Below, piece by piece: positions 52,205 through 62,689 of a DNA stretch of 64,000 nucleotides. The position numbers and the translations under genes were made by a program. How positions within the stretch are numbered: the stretch's first letter is position 1; every line of letters begins with the position of its first letter. The stretch covers positions 615,001 to 679,000 of the forward strand of contig NC_090172.1 in the NCBI RefSeq assembly GCF_024679245.1. The letters run 5' to 3'. The notes beneath the pieces were generated by a model. That model was not told the origin of the DNA and made no database searches. It saw only the letters and a program-made list of their open reading frames with translations. This stretch comes from Pseudorasbora parva (taxonomy: Eukaryota > Chordata > Actinopteri > Cypriniformes > Gobionidae).

Positions 52205-55200
52205 TTCTGGCCCACTCCTCCACACAGATCTCCTCTAGATCCGTCAGGTTTCTGGCCCACTCCTCCACACAGATCTTCTCTAGATCCGTCAGGTTTCTGG
52301 CCCACTCCTCCACACAGATCTCCTCTAGATCCGTCAGGTTTCTGGCCCACTCCTCCACACAGATCTCCTCTAGATCCGTCAGGTTTCTGGCCCACTCCTC
52401 CACACAGATCTCCTCTAGATCCGTCAGGTTTCTGGCCCACTCCTCCACACAGATCTCCTCTAGATCCGTCAGGTTTCTGGCCCACTCCTCCACACAGATC
52501 TCCTCTAGATCCGTCAGGATTCTGGCCCACTCCTCCACACAGATCTCCTCTAGATCCATCAGGTTTCTGGCCCACTCCTCCACACAGATCTCCTCTAGAT
52601 CCGTCAGGTTTCTGGCCCACTCCTCCACACAGATCTCCTCTAGATCCATCAGGTTTCTGGCCCACTCCTCCACACAGATCTCCTCTAGATCCGTCAGGTT
52701 TCTGGCCCACTCCTCCACACAGATCTCCTCTAGATCCATCAGGTTTCTGGCCCACTCCTCCACACAGATCTCCTCTAGATCCGTCAGGTTTCTGGCCCAC
52801 TCCTCCACACAGATCTCCTCTAGATCCATCAGGTTTCTGGCCCACTCCTCCACACAGATCTCCTCTAGATCCGTCAGGTTTCTGGCCCACTCCTCCACAC
52901 AGATCTCCTCTAGACCCGTCAGGTTTCTGGCCCACTCCTCCACACAGATCTCCTCTAGACCCGTCAGGTTTCTGGCCCACTCCTCCACACAGATCTCCTC
53001 TAGATCCGTCAGGTTTCTGGCCCACTCCTCCACACAGATCTCCTCTAGATCCGTCAGGTTTCTGGCCCACTCCTCCACACAGATCTCCTCTAGATCCGTC
53101 AGGTTTCTGGCCCACTCCTCCACACAGATCTCCTCTAGATCCGTCAGGTTTCTGGCCCACTCCTCCACACAGATCTCCTCTAGATCCGTCAGGTTTCTGG
53201 CCCACTCCTCCACACAGATCTCCTCTAGACCCGTCAGGTTTCTGGCCCACTCCTCCACACAGATCTCCTCTAGACCCGTCAGGTTTCTGGCCCACTCCTC
53301 CACACAGATCTCCTCTAGATCCGTCAGGTTTCTGGCCCACTCCTCCACACAGATCTTCTCTAGATCCGTCAGGTGTCTGGCCCACTCCTCCACACAGATC
53401 TTCTCTAGATCCGTCAGGTTTCTGGCCCACTCCTCCACACAGATCTTCTCTAGATCCGTCAGGTTTCTGGCCCACTCCTCCACACAGATCTTCTCTAGAT
53501 CCGTCAGGATTCTGGCCCACTCCTCCACACAGATCTCCTCTAGATCCGTCAGGTTTCTGGCCCACTCCTCCACACAGATCTCCTCTAGAGCCGTCAGGTG
53601 TCTGGCCCACTCCTCCACACAGATCTCCTCTAGATCCGTCAGGTTTCTGGCCCACTCCTCCACACAGATCTCCTCTAGATCCGTCAGGTTTCTGGCCCAC
53701 TCCTCCACACAGATCTCCTCTAGATCCGTCAGGTTTCTGGCCCACTCCTCCACACAGATCTCCTCTAGATCCGTCAGGTTTCTGGCCCACTCCTCCACAC
53801 AGATCTCCTCTAGATCCGTCAGGTTTCTGGCCCACTCCTCCACACAGATCTTCTCTAGATCCGTCAGGTTTCTGGCCCACTCCTCCACACAGATCTTCTC
53901 TAGATCCGTCAGGTTTCTGGCCCACTCCTCCACACAGATCTTCTCTAGATCCGTCAGGATTCTGGCCCACTCCTCCACACAGATCTCCTCTAGATCCGTC
54001 AGGTTTCTGGCCCACTCCTCCACACAGATCTCCTCTAGACCCGTCAGGTTTCTGGCCCACTCCTCCACACAGATCTCCTCTAGATCCGTCAGGTTTCTGG
54101 CCCACTCCTCCACACAGATCTCCTCTAGAGCCGTCAGGTGTCTGGCCCACTCCTCCACACAGATCTCCTCTAGATCCGTCAGGTTTCTGGCCCACTCCTC
54201 CACACAGATCTCCTCTAGATCCGTCAGGTTTCTGGCCCACTCCTCCACACAGATCTCCTCTAGAGCCGTCAGGTGTCTGGCCCACTCCTCCACACAGATC
54301 TCCTCTAGATCCGTCAGGTTTCTGGCCCACTCCTCCACACAGATCTCCTCTAGATCCGTCAGGTTTCTGGCCCACTCCTCCACACAGATCTCCTCTAGAT
54401 CCGTCAGGTTTCTGGCCCACTCCTCCACACAGATCTCCTCTAGATCCGTCAGGTTTCTGGCCCACTCCTCCACACAGATCTCCTCTAGATCCGTCAGGTT
54501 TCTGGCCCACTCCTCCACACAGATCTTCTCTAGATCCGTCAGGTTTCTGGCCCACTCCTCCACACAGATCTTCTCTAGATCCGTCAGGTTTCTGGCCCAC
54601 TCCTCCACACAGATCTTCTCTAGATCCGTCAGGATTCTGGCCCACTCCTCCACACAGATCTCCTCTAGATCCGTCAGGTTTCTGGCCCACTCCTCCACAC
54701 AGATCTCCTCTAGACCCGTCAGGTTTCTGGCCCACTCCTCCACACAGATCTCCTCTAGATCCGTCAGGTTTCTGGCCCACTCCTCCACACAGATCTCCTC
54801 TAGAGCCGTCAGGTGTCTGGCCCACTCCTCCACACAGATCTCCTCTAGATCCGTCAGGTTTCTGGCCCACTCCTCCACACAGATCTCCTCTAGATCCGTC
54901 AGGTTTCTGGCCCACTCCTCCACACAGATCTCCTCTAGAGCCGTCAGGTGTCTGGCCCACTCCTCCACACAGATCTCCTCTAGATCCATCAGGTTTCTGG
55001 CCCACTCCTCCACACAGATCTCCTCTAGATCCGTCAGGTTTCTGGCCCACTCCTCCGCACAGATCTCCTCTAGATCCGTCAGGTTTCTGGCCCACTCCTC
55101 CACACAGATCTCCTCTAGACCCGTCAGGTTTCTGGCCCACTCCTCCACACAGATCTCCTCTAGATCCGTCAGGTTTCTGGCCCACTCCTCCACACAGATC

Positions 55201-56575
55201 TCCTCTAGATCCGTCAGGTTTCTGGCCCACTCCTCCACACAGATCTCCTCTAGATCCGTCAGGTTTCTGGCCCACTCCTCCACACAGATCTCCTCTAGAT
55301 CCGTCAGGTTTCTGGCCCACTCCTTCACACAGATCTCCTCTAGATCCGTCAGGTTTCTGGCCCACTCCTCCACACAGATCTCCTCTAGATCTGTCAGGTT
55401 TCTGGCCCACTCCTCCACACAGATCTTCTCTAGACCCGTCAGGTTTCTGGCCCACTCCTCCACACAGATCTTCTCTAGACCCGTCAGGTTTCTGGCCCAC
55501 TCCTCCACACAGATCTCCTCTAGATCCGTCAGGTTTCTGGCCCACTCATCCACACAGATCTTCTCTAGATCCGTCAGGTTTCTGGCCCACTCCTCCACAC
55601 AGATCTCCTCTAGATCCGTCAGGTTTCTGGCCCACTCCTCCACACAGATCTTCTCTAGACCCGTCAGGTTTCTGGCCCACTCCTCCACACAGATCTTCTC
55701 TAGACCCGTCAGGTTTCTGGCCCACTCCTCCACACAGATCTTCTCTAGATCCGTCAGGTTTCTGGCCCACTCCTCCACACAGATCTCCTCTAGATCCGTC
55801 AGGTTTCTGGCCCACTCCTCCACACAGATCTCCTCTAGATCCGTCAGGTTTCTGGCCCACTCCTCCACACAGATCTCCTCTAGATCCGTCAGGTTTCTGG
55901 CCCACTCCTCCACACAGATCTCCTCTAGATCCGTCAGGTTTCTGGCCCACTCCTCCACACAGATCTCCTCTAGATCCGTCAGGTTTCTGGCCCACTCCTC
56001 CACACAGATCTCCTCTAGATCCGTCAGGTTTCTGGCCCACTCCTCCACACAGATCTCCTCTAGATCCGTCAGGTTTCTGGCCCACTCCTCCACACAGATC
56101 TTCTCTAGATCCGTCAGGTTTCTGGCCCACTCCTCCACACAGATCTCCTCTAGATCCGTCAGGTTTCTGGCCCACTCCTCCACACAGATCTTCTCTAGAC
56201 CCGTCAGGTTTCTGGCCCACTCCTCCACACAGATCTTCTCTAGACCCGTCAGGTTTCTGGCCCACTCCTCCACACAGATCTCCTCTAGATCCGTCAGGTT
56301 TCTGGCCCACTCCTCCACACAGATCTTCTCTAGATCCGTCAGGTTTCTGGCCCACTCCTCCACACAGATCTCCTCTAGATCCGTCAGGTTTCTGGCCCAC
56401 TCCTCCACACAGATCTTCTCTAGACCCGTCAGGTTTCTGGCCCACTCCTCCACACAGATCTTCTCTAGACCCGTCAGGTTTCTGGCCCACTCCTCCACAC
56501 AGATCTTCTCTAGATCCGTCAGGTTTCTGGCCCACTCCTCCACACAGATCTCCTCTAGATCCGTCAGGTTTCTGG
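52205..56575. repeat. 45-bp satellite, about 97 copies, derived from transposase codons
   Basis: The unit is ctggcccactcctccacaca plus gatctcctctagatccgtcaggttt on the plus strand, 45 bp. Copies differ at a few recurring positions (tcc/ttc, atc/acc/agc, gtc/atc, gtt/gat/gtg). On the minus strand each unit encodes [15 protein letters not shown], exactly the segment expected at this point of a Tc1 transposase, between LRVSQRQ and RIPPA. Since 45 is divisible by three, one plus and two minus frames remain open over thousands of bases. These are not separate genes. A 675-bp (15-unit) block is duplicated at about 53.95-54.6 and 54.6-55.0 kb. Confidence 0.95.
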
Positions 56576-56819
56576 CCTGTCGCTGAGAAACACGGAGTTT
56601 GAGCTCCTCCAAAGATTCTCTATTGGGTTTAGGTCTGGAGACTGGCTATGCCACGCCAGAACCTTGACATGCTTCTGACAGAGCCACTCCTTGGTTATCC
56701 TGGCTGTGCTTCGGGTCATTGTCATGTTGGAAGACCCAGCCTCGACCCATCTTCAATGCTCCAACTGAGGTTGTTCCCCGAAATCTTGCAATACATGGCC
56801 CCGGTCATCCTCTCCTTAA

Positions 56820-57307
56820 AGGAATACTCCCTCTTTTTCATATTAAACTGTTATTCCCTTAACTAAGACGAGTTGATTCATCCCTCTCTCGTCTCAATGT
56901 GTGCTCTTAATCTCTCTGACGCACGGTGACGATCTGATAGCATTTAGCTTAGCCCACTTAGTTCCCTTTAAATACAGTTACCCGAATAGCTGAATGATCA
57001 AGTATGGTGATAAAATAAAACGTGGCACTTTTCTAAGCAGATTAAAAAGGAGAACTATAATGTGTGGCGGAATAGCACTTCTGAGAGTGCTTCGACTCGG
57101 CGCAGTAAAAAGTCCCGGCTGAAAAGTCCTCCCTCAGGATTTTTAGCCAGGACTTTTTGTCATCATACTTGATCGTTCAACTATTGGTGTAACTGTATTT
57201 AAATAGGAGAGATAATTGTATTTTAAATTGACGAGAGAGGTGTGTGTCAACTCGTCTTAGTAAAGGGAATGACATAGTTTAATATGACAAAGCGGTGACG
57301 TAACCCT
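56820..57307. mobile_element. 488-bp MITE with exact TTAA duplication inside the Tc1 transposase
   Basis: Flanked by TTAA at 56816-56819 and 57308-57311. It begins aggaatactccctctttttc and ends ctttaat-type sequence agcggtgacgtaaccct. About 60 bp are inverted at the ends (catattaaactgttattccc against gggaatgacatagtttaata; ttaactaagacgagttga against tcaactcgtcttagtaaa). Removing it with one TTAA rejoins the transposase sequence ctccttaatacagtg. It is probably of the piggyBac or Kolobok type. Confidence 0.9.
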
Positions 57308-58177
57308 TTAATACAGTGCAGTCGCCCTGTCCCATGTGCAGAAGAACACCCCCACAGCATGATGCTGCCACCCCCATGCGTCACAGTAGGGATGGTGTTC
57401 TTGTTATAGGACTCATCATTCTTCTTCCTCCAAACACGTTTAGTGAAATTATGATCAAAAAGCATTCTATTTTGGTCTCACCTGATCGCGTGACTTTCTC
57501 CCATGACTCCTCTGGATCATCCAAATGGTCATTGGCAAACTTCAGACGGGCCTGGACATGTGCTGGTTTAAGCAGGGGAACCTTCCGTGCCATGCAGGAT
57601 TTCAAACCATGATGTCTTAGTGTATTACCAACAGTAACCTTGGAAACGGTGGTCCCAGCTCTGCTCAGGTCATGGCCAGCTCCTCCGTGTAGTTCTGGGC
57701 TGATTTCTCACCTTAGGATCATTGAGACCCACGAGGTCAGCCCCAGTCCAAGGGAGACTGACAGTCATGTTTAGCTTCTTCCATTTTCTAATGATTGCTC
57801 CAGCAGTGGACCTTTTTTCACCGAGCTGCTTGGCCATTTCCCCGGAGCCCTTTCCAGCCTTGTGGAGGTGTGTGAGTGTGTCTCGTGTCTTTGGACAGCT
57901 CTTTGGTCTTGGCCATGTTAGTAGCTGGACTCTTACTGATTGTATGAGGTGGACAGGTGTCTTTATCAGCTAAAGGTGCATCTAATTTAGGATAATAAAT
58001 GGAGTGGAGGTGGACATTTTAAAGGCAGACTAACAGGTCTTTGAAGGTCAGAATTATAGCTGATAGACAGGTGTTCAAATACTTATATGCAGCTGTATCA
58101 TACAAATAAATAGTTAAAAATCATACATTGTGATTTCTGGATTTTTATTTATTTAGATTATGTCTCTCACAGTGTGG

Positions 58178-58232
58178 ATATTTGGACTGGAAACAAGACA
58201 AAATTACTAAATAAGAAGAGCATTTTTTGCAG
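58178..58232. mobile_element. Right end of the palindromic MITE split by Tc1
   Basis: gatatttggactggaaacaa to aagaagagcattttttgcag. It pairs with the left end at 51747. Confidence 0.8.
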
Positions 58233-58397
58233 AGTATGGAGAGCAGTCTGTGTGTTTAACGGCCGTGTTTCTGCTGCAGTTAGTGTTACAAAGAGTGTTT
58301 AGTTCACAATAGGAAATGTCTAAAGCCTGACCACTAACTGCCTCTAAACTTACTCAACGAGAGCTTATTGAGTTATCCTGTAATATACACTCATGCA

Positions 58398-58795
58398 TTC
58401 ACTGCAAAAAATGCTCTTCTTACTCAGTGTTTTTGTCTTGTTTCTAGTCCAAACATCTAAAAATTCTTACATTAAGAAACATTTACTAGTCAAGTAAAAA
58501 TTATTGTCTTGTTTTGGGGAAAAATAACTCACAATGAAGAGAGTTTTTGCTTAAAATAAGATAAATAATCTGCCAATGGGGTGAGATAAATAATCTTGTT
58601 TTCTGTTTGAATTAAGATTATTTTTCTCACCCCATTGGCAGATTATTTATCTTATTTTAAGCAAAAACTCTCTTCATTTTGAGTTATTTTTTCCCCAAAA
58701 CAAGAAAATTACTTTTGCTTGTCTAGTAAAAACTTCTTGTTTTAATTTTTTTATTTTTTAGATGTTTGGACTAGAAACAAGACTAAGTAAGAAAA
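58398..58795. mobile_element. Common palindromic MITE, complete, 300 bp before the CYP7-like gene
   Basis: Begins cactgcaaaaaatgctcttc; the palindrome centre is gtttgaattaag. Right arm words aagcaaaaactctcttcatt and cttgtctagtaaaaacttct mirror the left arm. The right terminus is degraded (gactaagtaagaaaag). Confidence 0.88.
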
Positions 58796-58979
58796 GTTTC
58801 TTCAAGCTTCGGCCAGTTACCCTCTCACAAGTGTCTAAATGTATAATTTTACAAATCTGCTTTGAAACTATCTGTATTATATAACGCGCTATAGACATAA
58901 GGTGACTTTGCTTGACTTAAATACGACTAATGCATGATTGGGAAACTCGGGAAAATCCTCTGGGATAGTGAGTTCGTGT

Positions 58980-59087
58980 TGCGCTCATGAGCGCGCTGCG
59001 GCGGGCGGGGCTTAAAGGCGAGGTCCTCTAGTTCAGTGAAAGATCAAACCTCAGAGATATATCATTCATAACGCGACATAACGCGAC
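58980..59087 (+). promoter_or_regulatory. Promoter and 5' UTR of CYP7-like gene
   Basis: gcggcgggcggggcttaaag (GC box followed by a TTAAAG word) stands about 85 bp before the ATG in otherwise AT-rich DNA. The repeated acgcgacataacgcgacatg directly precedes translation. The start site is not determined. Confidence 0.5.
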
Positions 59088-59167
59088 ATGGCCTCGAGTA
59101 TCGTGCTGTTCTTCGCGCTTCTCCTGATGCTCCTGATCGTGTGGATCCGCCGACACTCGCGGAGAAG
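59088..59167 (+). CDS. CYP7-family cytochrome P450, exon 1 (partial gene)
   Basis: ATG 59088 opens MASSIVLFFALLLMLLIVWI, a hydrophobic N-terminal membrane anchor, followed by the basic RRHSRR stop-transfer stretch. The donor is ag|gtgagc at 59168. A short first exon that ends just before the GEPPL proline hinge is the arrangement of CYP7 genes. The anchor would hold the enzyme in the endoplasmic reticulum membrane, facing the cytosol. Exons 1 and 2 together give 106 residues; the remaining exons, including the haem-binding cysteine, lie beyond the window. Confidence 0.8.
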
Positions 59168-59423
59168 GTGAGCTAAAGGACTCGCTCTTTACTCAACACA
59201 GAGTTAAATTACCTTTAACATACAAGTAAGGGATACGATTACACATCTGCCTGATGTTCGAGGTCACTTAATTACCATACGCGATTATATCAACCTAATA
59301 TAGGCTAATATTCATAAAGAAGGAAAGATTTTACCCATACTGAGTTTGTATAAATCCTCTTGGGGTTTAGAGCAGCCTATTTATTCCCCCACATCAATTG
59401 CACACTTCTAGTACAATTATGCA

Positions 59424-60585
59424 CTGCAAAAAAATGCTTTTCTTCCTTAGTATTTTTGTCTTGGTTCTCATGAAAACATAAAAAAAATCTTACATTAAGA
59501 AACATTTACTAGACAAGTAAAAATGATTGTCTTGTTTTGGGAAGAAATAATTCAAAATTAACCTGTTAACTTCCACTGGCCCACCGGCGGGCCCGTTTGC
59601 CACTGCATGTATAAACCAAATATATCCTATATTTATCCTGATCTAATGTTGACAAATTATATATCATTCGAAAGCTTACGAACTCGAGATTTATCCTGTA
59701 AAAAAAGTTTTGAAATCGGACCTTGCGTTACCAATTATTCTAGCGGGCTCCTCCGTCATGTTTCATATTTATTTTAACTATTTTACAATAAAAACCTTTT
59801 CTAATCTTGACAAAACACATATCGTCGGAAGGGTCTGAGTCTCATAGTTCTATATCTGCAAACTGTTTTGTGATATTTGGACAAATATATATAAATTTGA
59901 CACAGGAAATAGCATTTTTTTTAAATCAATGGAATTTCAATGACACCCGGTGGCTATGTGTGATACAGCACCTAAACAAAACCTCATAGGAACTTCGATT
60001 TTTGTGACATTAACTTCAAATTTGGAACACAAATTGATTAGACATATGGATTTGATTTGATAGTAATTTTAGAGTACAAATTATTTTGTAACATACATAT
60101 TTTATATTAAATATTAAATATCTAGTACAGTATATTTGATTACAGTAAATTTAAACTTCCATAACTTTTTTATACTTGTGTTATAATTTTTGTGTTAATG
60201 TCTATATTCCAAAGCATTCTCAAATTGCAACCATTTAAGTTTGGATAGTGAATTTTCATGTATATTTTCAAAACGTGAGGTGACAGTTAACAGGTTAAGA
60301 GAGTTTTTGCTTAAAATAAGATAAATAATCTGCCAATGGGGTAAACAGAATAATCTTGTTTTCTGTTTGAATTAAGATTATTTTTCTCACCCCATTGGCA
60401 GATTATTTATCTTATTTTAAGCAAAAACTCTCTTCATTTTGAGTTATTTTTTCCCAAAACAAGACAATTTCTTTTGCTTGTCTAGTAAATACTTCTTGTT
60501 TTAAGAATTTGTAGATGTTTGGACTAGAAACAAGACAGAAATACTGAGTAAGAAGAGCATTTTTTTGCAGTGTATCTATAGATAA
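59424..60585. mobile_element. Common palindromic MITE with nested insertion
   Basis: The left part 59424-59557 (actgcaaaaaaatgcttttc to aataattcaaaa) and right part 60299-60585 (gagagtttttgcttaaaata to agcatttttttgcagtgt) together make one full MITE. Confidence 0.88.
59562..60294. mobile_element. 733-bp TTAA-flanked element nested in the MITE
   Basis: TTAA at 59558-59561 and 60295-60298. The ends are cctgttaacttcc and gtgacagttaacagg, with short inverted termini (cctgttaact). The interior has ccaccggcgggcccg and no transposase, so it is non-autonomous; TTAA with CC/GG termini suggests piggyBac-type. Confidence 0.8.
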
Positions 60586-60740
60586 TTTACACAGAACACG
60601 TTGTTGCTGTCAAAAGTGCGAGCCGTGGGTCTAGAGACGCATTTTAAAAACCAAAGGGGGTGGCTCAACTTACCCACTGGCTCATCTTACCCCACCCGCC
60701 CTAGTTTCCGATGTCCTGTGATAATCTGCTCTCTGTCCAG

Positions 60741-60978
60741 GCGACTCGGCGAGCCTCCGCTGCTGACCGGCTGGCCCTTCATTGGAGTCACTCTGGATTA
60801 TGCCAGAAATCCTTTGGGATTCCTAAAGGAGACCCGGGAGAAATTCGGGGATGTTTTCACGTGTGCGATCGCTGGGAAATACTTCACTTTCGTCACAGAC
60901 CCTTTTTCTTTTTCCGCCGTGGTACGGCAGAGCAGAAATCTTGACTTCCAGAAGTTTGCTCTCAGTTTCTCGCACCGG
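60741..60978 (+). CDS. CYP7-family cytochrome P450, exon 2 (partial gene)
   Basis: After the acceptor tgtccag the frame continues RLGEPPLLTGWPFIGVTLDY, the proline-rich hinge of microsomal P450s. Then come NPLGFLKETREKFGDVFTC, AGKYFTFVTDPFSFSAVVR and NLDFQKFALSFSHR, closing in phase 0 at donor gtaagt (60979). GEPPL, FGDVFTC-GKY and the TDP(F/L)S(F/Y) block are the shared N-terminal wording of CYP7A1 and CYP7B1, with weaker likeness to CYP8 and CYP39. CYP7 enzymes 7-alpha-hydroxylate cholesterol, oxysterols or related steroids in bile acid synthesis. I cannot separate CYP7A1, CYP7B1 and the fish CYP7C1 from 106 residues. In mammals SOX17 and the CYP7 genes also lie on one chromosome. Confidence 0.8.
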
Positions 60979-61034
60979 GTAAGTGACTCCGTTTTAACAC
61001 TTTAACCCAAATATGCATCGAGACATCTTCACAC

Positions 61035-61440
61035 TGACAAACATGCTCTCCTTACTCAGTATTTTTGTCTCGTTTCTAGCCCAAACATCTAAAAATTCTT
61101 ACAGTAAGAAACATTTACTAGACGAGTACAAATTATTGTCGTGTTTGGGGAAAAATTACTCAAAATGAAGAGAGTTTTTGCTTAAAATAAGATAAATAAT
61201 CTGCCAATGGGGTGAGATAAATAATCTTGTTTTCTGTTTGAATTAAGATTATTTTTCTCACCCCATTGGCAGATTATTTATCTTATTTTAAGCAAAAACT
61301 CTCTTCATTTTGAGTTATTTTTCCCCAAACACGACAATAATTTGTACTCGTCTAGTAAATGTTTCTTAATGTAAGAATTTTTTGATGTTTGGGCTAGAAA
61401 TAAGACAAAAATACTGAGTAAGAAAAGCATTTTTGCGCTG
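61035..61440. mobile_element. Common palindromic MITE, complete (CYP7-like intron 2)
   Basis: Begins cacactgacaaacatgctct and ends agaaaagcatttttgcgctg. The arms pair along about 190 bp (attcttacagtaagaaacat against atgtttcttaatgtaagaat). The centre is again gtttgaattaag. Confidence 0.9.
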
Positions 61441-61707
61441 TTCATTTACAATCACATGGAGAACACATCAGAAAATGATCTCTTCTAATGGGATAAAATG
61501 CGTTGTTAGCGATGACTGTTCTCCTGATCAGGTTTCTGACACAAACAGACCAAAGCATATGCAGTTCTCTGCTATATTTACTGTTATCTCATTTTTCGTG
61601 CTTAATTGTCTCTGTATCACTTTAACTGAAACTATTGTTATAATTACGACTAAGAACAGCATTTAATCTCCATCGCTCGGCTAACATGAAACGATACTAG
61701 AACTATG

Positions 61708-61880
61708 GAAGCCCGTTTACGCCACTAAATAAAAAAATTAAAAGAGTAATTGCGACTTTTTGTCTCAGAATTGTGACTTTATATTGCAGTTGTGATAAAA
61801 AAAAGTCAGAATTCTGAGATAAAAAGTCGCAATTACTCGTTTTATTTTTTATTTAGTGGCAAAAACGGGCTTCCATTTAA
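61708..61880. mobile_element. Foldback MITE with GGAAGCCCGTTT ends
   Basis: ggaagcccgtttacgccact and agtggcaaaaacgggcttcc are inverted ends. agtaattgcgactttttgtc pairs with aaaaagtcgcaattactcg. Confidence 0.9.
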
Positions 61881-61914
61881 AACCCCCAGTAGGTGGCGGC
61901 AAATCAATGTCTCA

Positions 61915-62240
61915 ACGGGTGAGTCAATGAATCATTCACTCAAACTATTTGTTCAGAACGACTGATTCATTCAGGGACAGAGCAGAAGTGAGTGAGTCGA
62001 GTCATTAATTAGAACAATTCGCTCAGAACGACTGATTCATTCAGGGACAGAGCAGAAGTGAGTGAGTCATTGAATCATTCACTCAAACGATTCAATCAAA
62101 GTGGCTGATTTATTAAGGTTCAAAGCAGAAGTGAGTGAGTCGAGTTATTAATTTGAATGATTCGCTCAGAATGACTGATTCGTTCAGGGACAGAGCAGAA
62201 GTGAGTGAGTCATTGAATCATTCACTCAAATGATTCATTC
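61915..62240. repeat. Imperfect ~70-bp tandem repeat
   Basis: About four to five units built of gaatcattcactcaaa, cgactgattcattcagggac and agagcagaagtgagtgagtc. Confidence 0.85.
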
Positions 62241-62689
62241 ACTAAAGAAACTCAAACTGTGTTCAGAGATGCTCAAAGGCCCGAATCTTAGGAACAATTT
62301 TCAATGGCAGAATGAACAGACAATATTGTGTCTAAAATGTGAGTCAACTAATAGCATTTTAATTTATTGTTTATTGAATTATTATATGAAATCAATATCT
62401 CATTACGTGCTGATATTCGGGGAAACGCCATTGCTTATAAATATTCAAACAAAAACGTATTGTCTGTAGAGACAGAAGGATGCCAACTATTATTCATTTA
62501 GTTTGAGAATGAGCTCTTAAACCCAAGTTTTTAAACCAACCCAAAACTCTCAACCATCCAATGGGAAAAGCATTGAGCGGATGCTCTTTCACTTAAAATA
62601 ATCATTATATGAACTCCAAAAAGGAGCGGGATTAAAGGCTTGAAGAGCGTAGTTATGAGACTAATCCCTGACCCGGGTTAGAAACACAA

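Larger units (their letters stand above)
52117..57916 (-). pseudogene. Tc1-like transposase, dead, with internal 45-bp satellite and MITE
   Basis: On the minus strand, ATG 57916-57914 opens MAKTKELSKD, then EMAKQLGEKRSTAGAIIRKW (HTH), [72 protein letters not shown] (frame-shifted) and [16 protein letters not shown]. It then enters about 97 copies of [15 protein letters not shown] and leaves with RIPPA, a frame change and KRLTSGNANKGYWTKY, stop 52119-52117. The first catalytic Asp (normally SDET) is Gly (SGET). It is broken by frameshifts, by the satellite (52205-56575) and by a TTAA MITE (56820-57307). Its original job was cut-and-paste transposition at TA sites. Confidence 0.9.
52075..58174 (-). 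mobile_element. Tc1/mariner element, swollen to 6.1 kb by satellite and MITE
   Basis: The left terminus reads cagtgaggaaaataagtgtt plus tgaacacctg. On the right, caggtgttcaaatacttata and gtgatttctggatttttatt show the inverted family sequence, but the right end is broken after tctctcacagtg. The element lies inside a palindromic MITE. Its transposase (minus strand) is described separately. Confidence 0.85.
59168..60740 (+). other. Intron 1 of CYP7-like gene
   Basis: The donor is gtgagc and the acceptor ctctctgtccag. It holds the palindromic MITE 59424-60585, itself split by a 733-bp TTAA-flanked insertion. The rest is unassigned. Confidence 0.8.

Noticed and set aside
52205..56575. CRISPR-like array (regular repeats)
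   Set aside because: The units are contiguous with no unique spacers, and this is vertebrate DNA.
52090..56612. Three overlapping open frames of more than 1,100 residues across 52.1-56.6 kb
   Set aside because: They exist because the 45-bp unit is a multiple of three and lacks stops. Only the minus frame with [15 protein letters not shown] has meaning, as a relic of Tc1 transposase codons.
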